Both the position numbers and the translations under genes were made by a program. A model generated the notes under the pieces. It ran no database searches, was not told the DNA's origin, and saw only the letters and a program-made list of their open reading frames with translations. A stretch of DNA of 64,000 nt. Origin: Guyanagaster necrorhizus. Its lineage: Eukaryota > Basidiomycota > Agaricomycetes > Agaricales > Physalacriaceae. The stretch is taken from contig NW_025064940.1 of the NCBI RefSeq assembly GCF_019112545.1, positions 1 to 64,000 on the forward strand. Reading direction: 5' to 3'. Positions 1-12,555 of the stretch are shown piece after piece (the stretch's first letter is position 1; every line of letters begins with the position of its first letter).

Positions 1-120
1 GAAATGATAATGGTGAAATGAAATTAGTAGGTAATGGGAAGCGGCCGGAGTCCGGTGGGTAGCGTGATAGAATTCGTGGTTGGTTGAGGTGACACAGAGG
101 CCGGCGGCATGCGCGTAACA
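1..120 (-). repeat. Element G: 5' end of a family-2 LTR (partial, runs off the window)
   Basis: Read on the minus strand from 120 downwards, this matches the first 120 bases of the LTRs of elements E and F (for example 37325 onward). It starts with the canonical TG at 120. Element D gag sequence resumes at 121, so G is inserted inside the D capsid gene; the candidate 5-bp target duplication is AGACC (121-125), but the other side is outside the window. G has CpG at positions where the F copies have TpG or CpA, so it is the least mutated family-2 copy here. It could be a solo LTR or the 5' LTR of a full element. Confidence 0.85.
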
Positions 121-322
121 AGACCACGGAGTCCATGAACTTGTCGTGGATCATTTGCTTTAGTACCACCCATGTGAGGTATCGATTGTGTTGCCAGGTG
201 GTTGACCAGAAGTTAAGGGCCAGTAGTACCCACCATACTTTGGCCTTGTCTTCGAAGTAGGTGGTGGCATAGTTTACCTTGTACATATCATGAAGAAAGT
301 ACAAGGCAAAGACCTGAAAGTA

Positions 323-2372
323 TTAGTTGCAGTCCATGAGGAAGCAGTCAATATCGTCTGAAGCCCCTTTAAAGGGAAGGGGCTCCCACCCGAGTGTCAG
401 TCTGATGTTTAGTATATGCCCCTTTGGATCGAGAGGCGATATTGGATTTGGAAGTTCCCCCTCAGGGGGACCAGCCCAATCTGTCGGGGGTCCCGAAAAG
501 GAATGCAAGGATCCATCATCGGCGATAGGGCTTCTTGGTGTCGGTGGTCCTTCCTTCTTGATGATCTGCCCATCCTTAATAGTCCACCCCTATGCCATTG
601 CTTCGGGGTCATCTTTCTTCTCGTCGGTTGGAGCCAACCTGGTTGCTTCATCAGGTGGTGGTTGCCCTCCCAATAAGCGGCTTCCTGTGCTGGTCCAGGG
701 ATTTGGGTGGTAAATCCTCGGCTGTGCATAGAACTGGGTCAGCCAAGATGCCGTACTGTGGATGGCCGATGTGGCGAGCGAGTATCTTGATGTCACTGTT
801 CGAATTGAGGATGTCGTGTTTGCTGACTTGGGCAGCATGATACTTGGCGTCCATAGCATTGGGGCTTCTCATTTGCTGAATCTTGGTCAATAAGGCAGCA
901 TCACCATCATCTGATAGTGTAAGAAGCGCTGATTGAAATTAAAAATAGCCTGCTCAGTTGCAGCATACTGTAAAATTTCTTTCTTCTCGACCTGATCAGT
1001 GGCAGTATACCTTTGCCCCAGAGATGATCGTAGCCAGAGATCGTCCCTCCATAATTTGGCTACTTATTCTTGATATAGCCAAATAAACTCTTTCTCCCAT
1101 ACCTCTCGTTCTTGTTGCTTCTTCTCCTGTTCCTGACACATGGTTATACTGATGATACTCCCCCACTCAAGGATGAGGTCCACTGCTCGGCCCCCTTGGT
1201 CCTCCTCCTCGGCCTCGTCATCCCCTTCGGCCCCCTTATCAGTGGTTCTCTTGAGGAGAGAGCTGCCTTGCTGGCCATAGGTTTCCAGGGCAGGGAGGCT
1301 GGGGCTGAGTGCTTGACTTGGTGTCATCAGGTCCAGGTCGAGGAGCAGGCTCCCGGTCGGACTGCTCCTCTTCTCCTTCTGCTGGCAGTGCCACTGCTCT
1401 GCGATACCGGCAGAAGTTTCTGTAGAAACAGGGATGGAGGAAGAGGGCAGTGATTGGCCCATCGAGGACCCTTTTGAGGTCTCTGGTGGGGTCAATATAT
1501 TTGTTGTCCCCCCCAATTGATCTGAGGTCTGATGGTATCCTATCTCCCCAGATGGAGATATTGTCAGTTTCGGCAATGGTGTCTGTCCTGTATGATAACA
1601 GGCAGTCATTGCTGAGGAGTGTCGGCTTCCCATGGTGGTAGTTGTCAGCATGGACGACTCTGGCTGGTCCAGTCCAGAGGTCAGGCTCACTGATGGGAGT
1701 GGCTGGTTCCTGGAATAGAGAGTCAGGAGTGCTGACTGCGGTATCAAGGTAGTTGCCAAGAGAGTGGGGGGTCGGCCATATTGGGTTTGATACCACTGGA
1801 CCACCCCTTGGTAGGCAGGTTCTTTCTCCTCGTTCCAACCTACTGGCAGCTCTTGATGCTGCTTGCCAGTATTGGACCTTGTTTCTGTTGGTGTTATCAA
1901 AGAAGGGGTCAGGACTACTGATCCGTTCCTCTTCCACTGCTCCTTGTGGTACTTCTGGCTGCTGGAGCTATCCGAACAGCATCCAGGGAGTCTCTAGCCT
2001 GACGCCCAATTTCAGACTGGGCGACGGTTGTCCTTGACGTGTTGATGCTGCGCTCGGAGGTGGAGAGGGGGGTGTTGGGTCGGGATCGTTGAAACCCTGT
2101 AGCCCAAGGGTTTCCAGGATCTCAGATGACTGCCGACAGGGGTCTTAGAGGGTATCCATGTGGCCACTGCTGCTGCTCCTCTTCCCTAGAACACCTTTGA
2201 GTCGAGCTCCCAGGCTTGTCTTCTGTTTCTTCGGGATGTCAGATGGAGTTTCGGACAGAGGGAGAGATGTCATGGAGGGGGAGGTCTGGTGTGACATTTT
2301 GGAGGATAGTACAGATGCATTGAAATTCTTGGTAGTGTCAAATGGCCCAGGTGGTAATGGATTGGCGTCCAT
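323..2372 (-). pseudogene. Element D pre-capsid region and start of gag capsid (broken)
   Basis: On the minus strand the region reads through pieces at 2145-2372, 1064-1900, 590-859 and 323-508. The last piece contains the capsid motif PLPFKGASDDIDCFLMDCN, matching PFKEASDDIDYFLVDCEQYF in element A. It is followed in frame by a TAA where related copies have Gln or Glu. Capsid sequence continues (YFQVFALYF, KVNYATTYFEDKAKVWW) down to the G insertion at 120. The 1064-1900 piece (278 aa) is Ser/Thr/Pro/Gln-rich and ends in an acidic then coiled-coil-like EQEKKQQEREVWEKEF stretch, corresponding to the end of the pre-capsid region in A and C. I recognise no enzymatic domain before capsid. Confidence 0.6.
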
Positions 2373-2540
2373 GGCACAGCTGTATGATCACCAACAAACC
2401 GATCAGGATTCCAATGATAGAAGCTAAGAGTTCAAAGAACTCATGTGTAAAGTTTGGATTGGACAGATTTAGAGCAGGAGGCATTCAGTTTCTCAGCACA
2501 AATAAGCTTGAGAAAAGGAAGTGAGAAGTCTCGAACTAAT

Positions 2541-3002
2541 TGTTAAGCCCAAATTCCACATGACTAGAGACACGTGATAAACTGACAGAACCTTGCACTT
2601 CAGGTTATACTGTCAGAGTTCATTTGTGTGTGACTAGCATTGTGTTGTCAAGGCATTGCAGTTTGCTCAAGATAAGATGGTGAAGTAAAACTTTAGTTCG
2701 AGACTGGGGTGTTACAGCAAGAACTGAGCTACTTAAATACTGGTCTGTTATCATGTTATAAATAACTGTTCACAAAAGATATTGTCTGCTGTAGAGCTGT
2801 TTTCCCTACCATTGCCAGGCTCTCTACAAAAGCTGTTGTCTTGCTGCGGAGCTGTGGTTGTGCACTGCAATAAGAGAATGACTGACTGGGCTGCTGAGCT
2901 AAGCATTCCCATGGTCATAAGCACTGACCTAGGCACTCTGACTAAGCAAGAATAGGGGTCATTTCTGAGGAAAAAGAAAGGAAAATAGGAAAAATTGTAA
3001 CA
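2541..3002 (-). repeat. Element D 5' LTR (462 bp)
   Basis: Bounded by TGTTA and TAACA. In sense orientation a TATTTAA box lies about 35 bp upstream of AGTCTCGAACTAA (minus strand of 2693-2705), the predicted transcript start. The same 13 bases occur as the complement of the primer-binding site just after the LTR (2527-2539). The flank at 3003 is integrase sequence of element B. Confidence 0.88.
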
Positions 3003-4975
3003 ATGGAGCTGTTAGTATCTTGTTCAGATGGAGAGGAGCTGCTTTTAGTTGTGTGGAGGCCTTTTCTTATTGGCAAGTTTCACAGGCTTTGACATACTGA
3101 GTGATGTCATTATCTAGTTTGGGCCACCAGTATGCCTGCAGCATGAGCTCTTTCATTTTAGTAATACTCAGATGTTTAGCAGTCATGTGGTTGTAGCAGG
3201 TGGTGATGATTTCACCTTTTAGTGCTTGTTCTCTTAGAATGTAAATCTATCTGTCATAATAGATTATTTTCCCCTCCTTCATCATTCCTTATTTATAATT
3301 TAGTGAGGGGGCCACCCTCTAATCCCACTTGCTGGTGTCCTTCATGACACTTTTGATCTATTTATGAATCTCTTCTTCTGTTGGCATTATCATAGCTCAA
3401 AAGTGCTCAGGCCTTAACAATGTCACCCCTTCATTATCGCATCCTCCCTGATTATGATCAGCATGCCAACTGAGGAGATCCACCTTCTTGTTGGCCATTC
3501 CTGCTTTGTGATGCAAGGTATACTAATATTGGCTGAGCTCTATTACCTATCAGGCCTGTCTCTGGTTTAACTTTTGTGGTTGCCAGAAATACTGCAGATT
3601 CTGATGATCTGTCCATATTTCAAGCACTTCCACTGCTCCAATCAAGTAATGCCTCTATTCTTTGAGGGCCAGCATTATTGCTAACAACTCCTTATCATGG
3701 ATTTCATAATTCCATTCTATGACCAATAGGGCTTTTGAAAGGAATGCCACTGGTCACCATTTCTCTTCTTGCTCCTAAGAAAGTATGACACCAATAGCCT
3801 CTTCACTGGAGTCTGCCTCAACTTGGAATTTTTCCTCTTGCATAGAGATTGCAAGTACTATATCTTTGGCCAGTCATTGTTTGAGATTGTCAAAGGCTAG
3901 TTGTTGAGAGAGTCTCCACATTCATGGGACATTCTCTGTGAGTTGTGTCATGGGCTGGACTACTTTGCTGTAGTCCTGGATGAATCATCAATAAAAGTTG
4001 GTAAATATCAAGAAAGATTGGAGTTCCTTCTTTTTATTAGGTATTGGCCATTCAGCAACTCTGGCTATCTTGACAGAGTCCATTCAGATGCTCTCTTCAC
4101 TGATAATAACTCCCAAGTACTTGGTCTCAAGTACTTCAAACTCACACTTCTCTGCTTTGAGGAACAACTTGTGCTTCCTCATTAGTGCTAACACCTAGTG
4201 TATCAATTTCTTGTGCTCCTCTTTTGTTTTTGACATGATTAAAATATCATTGAGGTAGATGGTCACTTTTCTGATGGAGATGAGATCCTTGAAGATATTA
4301 TTCATCATTCATTGAAATGTTGCAGGTGAATTAATGAGTCCAAAGAACATCACCATTGGTTCAAATAATCCATGATTTGTCTGGAATGTGGCCTTCCATT
4401 CATCTCCCTCCTTAATCTGTACATTATTATATCCCCATCAAATGACGAGTTTGGTGTAGTACTTCATGCCTCTGAGTTTGTCCATCAGCTCTGAGATTAG
4501 AGGAAGAGAATAATGATTCTTGATCATCATCTCATTTAATTTCCAGTAATCTTGGACTGGTCAGAGTTTTTTGTCCTTCTTTTTGACAAAGAAGAAGAGA
4601 GATGCCATGGAGAACTTTGAGAGTTGAATCCTCTCACTGGACAGGTTCTCATCAAGGAATTTGTTGAGCTCCTATTGTTTGTTATATCCAAAGAGGTAGG
4701 TTTTGCAGTCCAAATTGGCATTTGTGTTAGAGCTCAACTCAATGGCATGATTCCATGGTTTTGGCTCAGAAAGCTTGTCAAAGCTTTCCTTCTCAAACAG
4801 GTCCTTAAAGTCTCTTGCTTATTTGAGCACCATTTCTTCAAACATCTTCTCCTCCTTCTGTTCATTGGCTCTAGTGGCTAAGTTATTAGCATGATGTATT
4901 GTCTGAATGTGTATCTCACATTGTAGATTGATGGCAAGAATGGATTCTTCATCTAGTAGTTCAAAAGAGAGTTTG
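3003..4975 (-). pseudogene. Element B pol, downstream part: RT, RNase H and integrase zinc region
   Basis: On the minus strand this reads reverse transcriptase (about 4880-3920), RNase H (about 3900-3500) and the integrase histidine/cysteine region (to 3003, with a KACETCQ-like motif near 3075), with many stops. The RT catalytic box YXDD reads YLND at 4246-4257. Element A is inserted upstream at 4976, between protease and RT, and D cuts off the rest of integrase at 3002. It is not functional. Confidence 0.85.
4971..4975. repeat. Target-site duplication GTTTG, left copy, element A
   Basis: GTTTG directly precedes the TG of the A 5' LTR and is repeated at 13014-13018 directly after the CA of the 3' LTR. 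A 5-bp duplication is usual for Ty3/gypsy integrases. Confidence 0.92.
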
Positions 4976-5433
4976 TGTTATGATTTTCTATCTTTTCACT
5001 CCCTTTTTGACCCCTATTTATACTTAGTCAGGGCACCAGAACAAGTGCTTAGAAGCATGGGATAAAGGGCTTAGTCATCACAACTGGCCAAGTCTGCCAT
5101 TATCTCCCAATGCAACAGCATTACCCAACAATGCAACCAGTCTTTTATGTATAGTAACAATGTCCTAGGACAATGGGCACAAAAGACAGAGAAATACATA
5201 ATAAGTACATAGTATTATTAGCAGAATCTTGTCTAGTATTTAAAGAGCTTGCTCTTGCTGGTAAAACTCCAGCTTCAAGCTAAAGTTTATAACTACCATT
5301 CTACCTCAAGTCTATAAAAGATCTAGTGACACATCAAATCTGATATATGCTAGTAAACCCAGCTGATCCCTCAAAGTGTGAAGGGACATCTGTTTATCAC
5401 ATGTATCAGCTCACATGATGCTTGGACCTAACA
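4976..5433 (+). repeat. Element A 5' LTR (458 bp)
   Basis: Begins TGTTATG and ends CCTAACA. TATTTAAA at 5237-5244 lies 34 bp before AGCTTCAAGCTAA (5271-5283), the predicted transcript start that pairs with the primer-binding site at 5435-5447. It differs from the 3' LTR mainly by transitions. Confidence 0.95.
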
Positions 5434-5434
5434 A

Positions 5435-5447
5435 TTAGCTCGAAGCT
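5435..5447 (+). promoter_or_regulatory. Self-priming primer-binding site of element A
   Basis: TTAGCTCGAAGCT lies two bases after the 5' LTR. Its reverse complement AGCTTCGAGCTAA matches the predicted 5' end of the transcript at 5271-5283 in 12 of 13 bases; the single difference is a CpG that became CpA in the LTR. This arrangement fits Tf1/sushi-type self-priming rather than a tRNA primer. Inferred from complementarity only. Confidence 0.6.
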
Positions 5448-5769
5448 TCCTTCTTTCCTTTCTCAAGCCCAATTGTGCTGAGAAACTGAATGCCCCCCTT
5501 CGACAACAACAACTCTAACTTCAACCATGAGTTCTTCAAACTCCTTGCTTCCATCATCAGAACATTGATTGGTCTATTGGTGATCATCCAGCTGTGCCAG
5601 GAATGCTATTCCATTATCATCTGGGCCATCAGACACTATTAAGAATTTCAACACATCCAGCATATACTTTGAAACATAATGCCTGATCTCTTGCTCCATG
5701 ACATCCCCAAATCCTGAAGAACAACCTATCAGCCCTTAGAAGCCAGGCCTAGCAGCTCACATTAGAGGA

Positions 5770-7660
5770 ATGGTCAAGAAGAAGAAGAAGGACAGTACTC
5801 CCCTCAACCTGGAAACCAGGATCCTAGTGTCCCAAAAAGATATAGAATCCTTGTATCAGGTGATGTCCCTGAAGCCCAGGACCTCTCAGAGGATTTCTTT
5901 CAGCAGTCACTCTCCCCCTCTCTCACCTTCCACATCTATGGAATTGCTGACCATGCCCAGGACTCTCTCAATGCCTCTAAGATGGCTTGAAGATCTTGTA
6001 CCTCAACTCCTGACAGCCAGTCTCATGGCTCCTGCTCCCCCACAAGGATCAGCCTTGGGGTGGAGGGGATCCCTCAGGATGATGAGGAGCAACAATGATG
6101 AAGATGGGAGGAAACCATCTATTGGTACTTCCCAACCTGGGATTTTACTGTCCTCTTCAACTATGATGATGCCATCTGCCAAGAGAAGTGTAGGCAGCAA
6201 AATGAGCCACAGCCAGTATGTGGTGAGCCTGAGGACCAGCTCACAAATAAGAAGCAGCAGAGGCAGGCAGCTGCAGAGTACGATAAGCAGAACAGAGGCT
6301 GACAGTGAGAAGTGGAGAGAGACCAATTGGCAAGAGCTAACATCATCAACTGATATGGACTTTGACCAGAAGTCACCAGTGTTCTTGCACTGGTACAGGC
6401 TGACTCCTCTCTTTCAACCCCCATCTTTAGAGAGCCCAGTACCCCCAGCAGTGGAATTCCTGAGTATTGGGCTGATGGCACCTGAACCAGATGATACAGA
6501 TGGCCTTCAACCTCACAGTATCCCTCCTCCCAACAAATCTCCAGTGCTGACTCCATCTTCAAAAGTAATGAGTCCATCCTCAGACATTATGGACTACGAG
6601 TCTCTGGTAATGCCTATATCCCTGCCTGCACCCTCTGAGAATTTCTTGAAAGTAGAGTTGTCAGACAACTTATTCACAATGACTACTGATAGAACATCTG
6701 CCTCTATCGTGAGTGAGTGGAGGCAGTGTGAGCAACTGAGAGAAACTGATATGACCTCAGCATTGGGAGTCAGCCCACCACCACCTATGACCATACACCA
6801 GATTCTTCAACCACTGGGCCAAATATTCAGCTAAGGCAGCAAAGCGACAATATATCTAGGGGCCAAGGAGAGTATTTACAATCTACCTGTCAGTTCTCTC
6901 CTTGAGGGAGAGGATGACAAGGAAAGGGACAAGGAGACTGAAAGTAGTGAACTGCCATGAGCAGGAGAAAAAATAGCATATCTCTTTGTCAAAACAACAG
7001 ATGAAAAAATATTGGAAGAAGAGATGCAGAAAGCAAGGGTGCAGGAATACTAGAGGTATTACCTGCAGAGGGTAAAATTCTTATGATGTGATGCTGCCTG
7101 GATAGCATTGCAAATGGGACAATTATATTTAAACTCCACCTCTAGCAAACGAGAAGAAATCCTGAGGCATGCAGCAACCAAGTACTCCACCCAAGAATAT
7201 AACAAGAGGCATCTGGAAGATCAGATACCCAGGCCACCAGCATATTGGCCCAAAATGCTCATCCAACTCATGCTGAGAACACCTCCTATAAACCTGAAAT
7301 AGACTATATACCAAGCTCCATCAATTCACAGTACACTTTTGCACTCTGACACAATAACAGCTACTCAGCTTATATAGCCCCAATCCTGGCCACAGACACC
7401 ATCAGTTGCCTTCTAAAACCTATGGACCAGGAAAGAGAGCCAACTGCTGGGAGAACAACCTCTGCCAGACCAAGCAGAGAGGAGTGGGAAGGAAGTAGCA
7501 TGAGATGACCCAGAAGCTGTACAACTAGAATTCACTATTTAAGATGGTGTTATCATCAGGAAAGATGAACTCTCACAAGAAAGCCTGGTGGCCAACAACA
7601 ACTTGCTACACTCCTTTCTCAGATCACCACATGAATGACATTGCCCACTATTCTCTGAGT
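5770..7660 (+). pseudogene. Element A pre-capsid open region (extra N-terminal Gag segment or separate ORF)
   Basis: The longest intact piece is 354 codons at 5770-6834, then the frame is broken up to capsid at 7672. It begins near a basic VKKKKKD run and is rich in Ser, Pro and Thr. The related copies in B (18465-18680) and C (42533-42871, preceded by a MTSLNPDEHSTS-like start) confirm a conserved coding region. Later parts include an acidic stretch and the motif QKARVQEY, shared with C. I do not recognise a domain. It may be an N-terminal extension of Gag or an extra protein. Confidence 0.55.
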
Positions 7661-7671
7661 GGCCCAACCTG

Positions 7672-8541
7672 ATGAGAGCATTGCCTTATGATGCTGCAGT
7701 CCTCCAATGCTGCTCTGATCTCCTTCAGAAACCCCACCCTTTTAAAGAGGCCTCTGATGACATTGACTACTTCCTTGTGGACTGTGAACAATACTTCAAA
7801 GTATACATTGGATATCTCAAGACAGACATAAACAAAGTCATCTTTGCCACCTCTTATCTTGAGGAAAAGGCAAAAACCTGATGGATCCTCATCTCCTCAA
7901 ACTTTTGATCAACAACATGAGGACATTACTACTACCCCTCATGGCCCATGTTCAAACAGATGCTAAACAACAAATTCATTGATTCAGCAGTATAAGAAGT
8001 ATATAAACAGAAGATCAAGGAGTTCAAGATAAGAGATAGGGCAGCAATGGACTACTTCAATGAATTAGAATGACTCACCAAGTTGGCTGGCATATGAGAC
8101 GACATGGCCAACAATGGCAGGATAGTCGAGGCCCTCAAATAGAGTGTCCCCTCCTTATACATCATGATGATCTTGGCTATTGGCATCAAGATGTTGATGC
8201 CAACAGGATATGATGAATGGAAGGAAAGGATCATTGAGATATATAAGGAGTGACAAAGGCAGAAAGTGGAGTCTGCAGTATTGCAAGACTATACCAAGAA
8301 ATTGGTTCTGCCAACTCCAAATGAATCAACAGAGATAACTGCTGAGAAGTCACAGGGATCAACCATGGCCTCGATATCATACAACACACAAAAGACAGGA
8401 ACTGGAACAACATATACAGGGGCTGAGAAGCTGATAGACATAGACCACATGAAAAAAGAAGGAAAGTGCTTCAACTGTGAACAGAAAGGACATATGACAA
8501 AGGACTGTCCAAAGAAGAAACAAACTCAAGAAGACATCTGA
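7672..8541 (+). pseudogene. Element A gag: capsid and zinc knuckle (broken)
   Basis: The capsid motif PFKEASDDIDYFLVDCEQYF is encoded near 7738-7800, followed by YLKTDINKVIFATSYLEEKAKT and a stop. The nucleocapsid knuckle at about 8468-8510 reads CFNCEQKGHMTKDC, a perfect C-x2-C-x4-H-x4-C, followed by a basic KKKQ tail. Several in-frame stops lie between the two, so Gag is not made intact. Confidence 0.85.
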
Positions 8542-9104
8542 GTGCAAATCACCAAATTGCAGAAGAAAGATGAAGAACTAGGAAAGGAGACTAAAGTTGA
8601 GGAAGTAAAAGATGGGGCTGACCAGTGAGCGATTCTACTGAGCTGGCCAAAAACATTCATGGTGTGCAATTAACAGCCACTAGTCAGACTGATAAAATCT
8701 CTGTAGTTACTCTTATGCCTACTGTATAAGAGCATTCAAATATACTCCAAGGTTTTAACTCACATACCAAAGAATCACAAAAAGAAACTCAATAGCCTTC
8801 AGATCAAACAGGGGCAGAGAGCCCCAATACTTGGCTCAAACCATTCAACACTGAATAGACATGGTGAGCCATCAAGGACACAAAAAATAAAGTAATAGCT
8901 AAAATCATACTCAAAAATTGGGTTTATCAAACCTGAGCTGAAGAAGTGATTGATGAGATGGTGGAAGGAACAAAAAGAGCTGAATAGTGTCAAGCCCTAG
9001 AGTGGCTTGATGAGCTCAGGGGACTGTGAAAGTTTATCTGACAGTCTAAAATGACTGAGTGGGACTTGCTCACTAAAGCCTAAATCGAGACCCTTACATC
9101 TCAA

Positions 9105-12100
9105 TTGACCTATGCAGTAATCACACTAATCAATAGTGGATGCACTGAGAGCTCTATCAATTGTGCTTTCATCAACAAGCATGAACTCCTAACTCAAGCC
9201 ACAGCCACTCCAATCTCAGTTTACAATGCCAACAGAACAAAAAATCAGGCTGATTCGATCACTGAATTCATGGAACTTAGGCTCACAATTGGGGATCATT
9301 CTAAGCAAATTGATCTGGTGGTCATGGACTTAGGAACCAAAGAAGTCTTCCTTGGTCATGACTGGCTAATATACTATAATCTATTGATCAACTAAAAAAT
9401 AGGCTAGATCACCTTTGCAAGATGCCGATGCCAGAAAATCCCATTCGAATTACCTGATGAGGATCTGGAAGATCAGTGGAATGAGGAGATGGAGGATGGG
9501 AAAACTATTCTTGCTGTTGACTTGCAGCGAGAACTGCATATTTGTGCCATTCATCATGCCAACAATCTTGCTGCCAAGGCCAACAAACTAAAGGAAGAAA
9601 AAACCTTCAAAGAGATGGTACCTGAATGGACACATGACTTCAGGAACCTGTTTGAGAAGGAAAGCTTTGATGAATTACCAGAACCAAACCTCTGGGACCA
9701 CATGATCAAGCTAGTCCCAAACACAAATGCTAACTTAGACTGCAAAACATACCTCCTAGACATTAATGAGCAACAGGAGCTTGATAAGTTCTTGAATGAG
9801 AACCTGTCCAGCAGATGAATCAGACCCTCAAAGTCCCCCATGGCATTACCATTCTTTTTCATCAAAAAGAAGGACAGAAAGCTCTGACCAGTCCAAGACT
9901 ATCAGAAGCTCAACAAAATGACTATTAAAAATCAGTATCCCCTTCTGTTAATCTCAGAGTTAATGGACAAACTCCAAGAGGTGAAATATTATACCAAACT
10001 TGACATCCAGTGAGGATACAACAATGTCCACATTAAGGAGAGAGATGAGTGGAAAGCAGCATTTAGGACAAACCAAGGACTGTTCGAGCCCATAGTGATG
10101 TTCTTTGGATTAACTAATTTACCAGCCACCTTCCAGTAGATGATGAACAATATCTTCAAGGATCTTATCACCACCAAAAGAGTCACCATCTATCTCAACA
10201 ACATTTTGATTATGTCAAAAACAAGAGAAGAACATTGCAGGCTGGTATGATAAGTGCTGACCCTCATGAGGAAACATAAATTGTTCCTCAAAGCTGAGAA
10301 ATGTGAATTTGAGGTGCTTGAAACTGAGTACCTTGGAGTCATCATAAGTGAAAGGAGTATTTGGATGGACTCCATCAAGGTAGCCAGGATAACTGAGTGG
10401 CCAGAACCAGCCAAGAAAAAGGAGTTGCAATCATTTCTCAGGTTTACCAACTTCTATCAATGATTCATCTGAGACTACAGCAAGATCATCTGACCCATGA
10501 CCCAATTGACCAATAATGCTCTCTGGGCATGGGGTCTCTTTCAACAAAATGCATTTGATAACTTAAAAAGACAGTTAGCTGAAGACATCATGCTTGCTAT
10601 CCCTACACAAGAAGGAAGATTTAGAGTTGAAGCCAACTCAAGTGAGGGAGCAATCAGGGCTGTATTGTCCCAGGAACAAGATGAGAAATGGTGCTCTGTC
10701 ACATTCCTATCCAAAGCACTCATGATTATTGAGTGAAATTACAAGATCTATGACAAGGAACTCCTTGCCATCATGCTCATCTTAGAAAAATGGTGGCATT
10801 ATCTAATTGGGGCAACAGAGGTCTTTGAAATCTGGACTGATCATCAAAACTTATGATATTTCCAACAACTGCAGAAGCTGAACTGCTGGCAAGTCAGGTG
10901 GGTTATCAAGCTTAGCCAATACTAATATACTCTCCATCACAAGACTGGCACCACAAACAAAAAAGCCGATCTCTTGAGCTGAAGGGCAGATCATGATCAA
11001 GGAGGAACCAATAATGAGAGAGTCATATTGTTATGGTCTGAACATTTTAGGGCCATGATAATACTGACAGAAGAAGAAATTCACAAGCACATCAAAAGTG
11101 CAACCCACAACAGTTACAAATGGGATCAATGAGTGGCTCCCTCACTCAATCATGAGCAGAGAATGATAAAAGAAGGAGGATTGATTTGATACAATGGACA
11201 GATTTACATCCCTCAAGACCAAAAGCTACATGGTGCAATCATCACCATCTGCCATAACCATGCCACTGCTGGTCACTCTGGTATTGCCAAAACAAAGAAA
11301 CTGGTACTGTGTGAGTACTAGTGGCCCAAAATAGGGAATGATATTGTCACATACATCAAAGGGTGCAAAATCTACTAAAGAGGCAAATCATCAACACAGG
11401 CATGAGCAGCCCTGCTTCATCCAAATATGGTCCTATCATTCCCATAAATCTATATTTCTGTTGATATGATTACCAGATTACCAAACTGCAACAGCTATGA
11501 TATTATCATTGTTATAGTTGATTGTTTTTTGAAATTGATCATTTTGATCACCTGTTCAACTAAACTTACTTCAGAGGGATGAGCAAAGATACTACAAGAT
11601 GAGGTCTATGCAAAATATGGCATGCCTCAAGTAGTCATATCAGACAGAGGTCCACAATTTACATCTAAATTCCTGAATGACCTTTACCAACTACTGAACA
11701 TCAAATGCAATGCTTTGACTGTCTATCACCCTCAGACAGATGGACAAATAGAGTGGGCCAATCAAAAAGTTGAGAAGTACCTTTGCCTGTTCATTAACTA
11801 TCACCAAGATAATTGAGTAGAGTGGCTAGCACTTGCCATCTTCCAACACAACAATCGAGTACATTCTGCAATAGAGAAAACTCCATTCTTTGTAAACTAT
11901 GGGTGACATCCTAATATCACACAAACAGAGTGACATCAAACTATAACTCCCATCTCAACAGACTTTGCCACTACCATAGCAAAGATCCACATAGAAACCA
12001 AGACAGCTCTCAAAAAGGCAGCTATAGCGATGAAAATACAATATAACAAACATCATTGCCTGGCATATAAATACTTCTTGAATGATAAGGTTTGGTTGGA

Positions 12101-12480
12101 CACCATCAATCTTCACCTTCCAAGGCCTGAACATAAACTGGCCAACAAATATACTGGTCCTTTTGCTGTAGTGGCAAAAATCAGTGCCAGTATCTACAAA
12201 CTAAACTTATCTAAAACCTGGAAGATCCATGATGTCTTTAACAAGACATTATTAACACTATACATTGCTCTCGCATTCCTGAATCAGGAGTGACCACCAC
12301 CTCTACCACCTGACCTTATCAATGACAAAGAACATTATAAAGTCAAACAAGTTTTAAACCATAAATTACAAAAAAATCAAAGCAAAAGATGGCAGCATGA
12401 CAACCACAGTGGATTACCTCATTAGCTGAAAAGAATACAGCCCAGAATCTAACCAGTGGGTAAATGAAAAGCACATAAAT
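9105..12480 (+). pseudogene. Element A pol: protease, RT, RNase H, integrase, chromodomain-like end (broken)
   Basis: Protease lies at about 9105-9395; the active motif reads LINSG where LIDSG is expected, while the distal motif FLGHDWL is kept. RT covers about 9660-10260, with the YXDD box reduced to YLNN at 10191-10202. RNase H is at about 10490-10990. The integrase zinc region is near 11240-11400 and the catalytic core near 11460-11880, including VVISDRGPQF and an HPQTDGQIEWANQ motif that keeps the catalytic Glu. A chromodomain-like segment (HYKVKQVLNHKLQ onward) is at about 12325-12470. Stops are frequent, many at former Arg (CGA) or Trp codons. Order PR-RT-RH-IN defines Ty3/gypsy. Confidence 0.93.
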
Positions 12481-12539
12481 GCTAATAACATAATACATGA
12501 TTATAAATTATCCTTAAATTAAGCCATTGGGACAATGGT

Positions 12540-12555
12540 CTTAAGAAGGGGGTAA
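12540..12555 (+). promoter_or_regulatory. Polypurine tract of element A
   Basis: The purine-rich run AAGAAGGGGGTAA lies immediately before the 3' LTR and would prime plus-strand DNA synthesis. The equivalent in element C is the complement of TTACCCCCTCCTTAAG at about 26638. Confidence 0.75.

Larger units (their letters stand above)
121..3002 (-). mobile_element. Element D: family-1 Ty3/gypsy retrotransposon, 5' portion
   Basis: This minus-strand element has its 5' LTR at 2541-3002, then leader, a long pre-capsid region and the start of capsid, where G interrupts it at 120/121. The remaining capsid, pol and 3' LTR must lie beyond the window's left edge. D itself interrupts the integrase zinc-binding region of element B at 3002/3003. 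Its interior is rich in CpG, unlike A, B and C, which suggests a recent insertion or escape from the mutation process. Family membership rests on shared LTR ends (TGTTA...TAACA), leader and capsid motifs. Confidence 0.85.

Noticed and set aside
9105..12480. TGA at Trp or Arg positions as sign of an alternative genetic code
   Set aside because: Host genes in the same window use TGG for Trp and end normally at TGA, TAA or TAG. In the elements TAA and TAG stops and catalytic losses also occur, so the TGAs are mutations.
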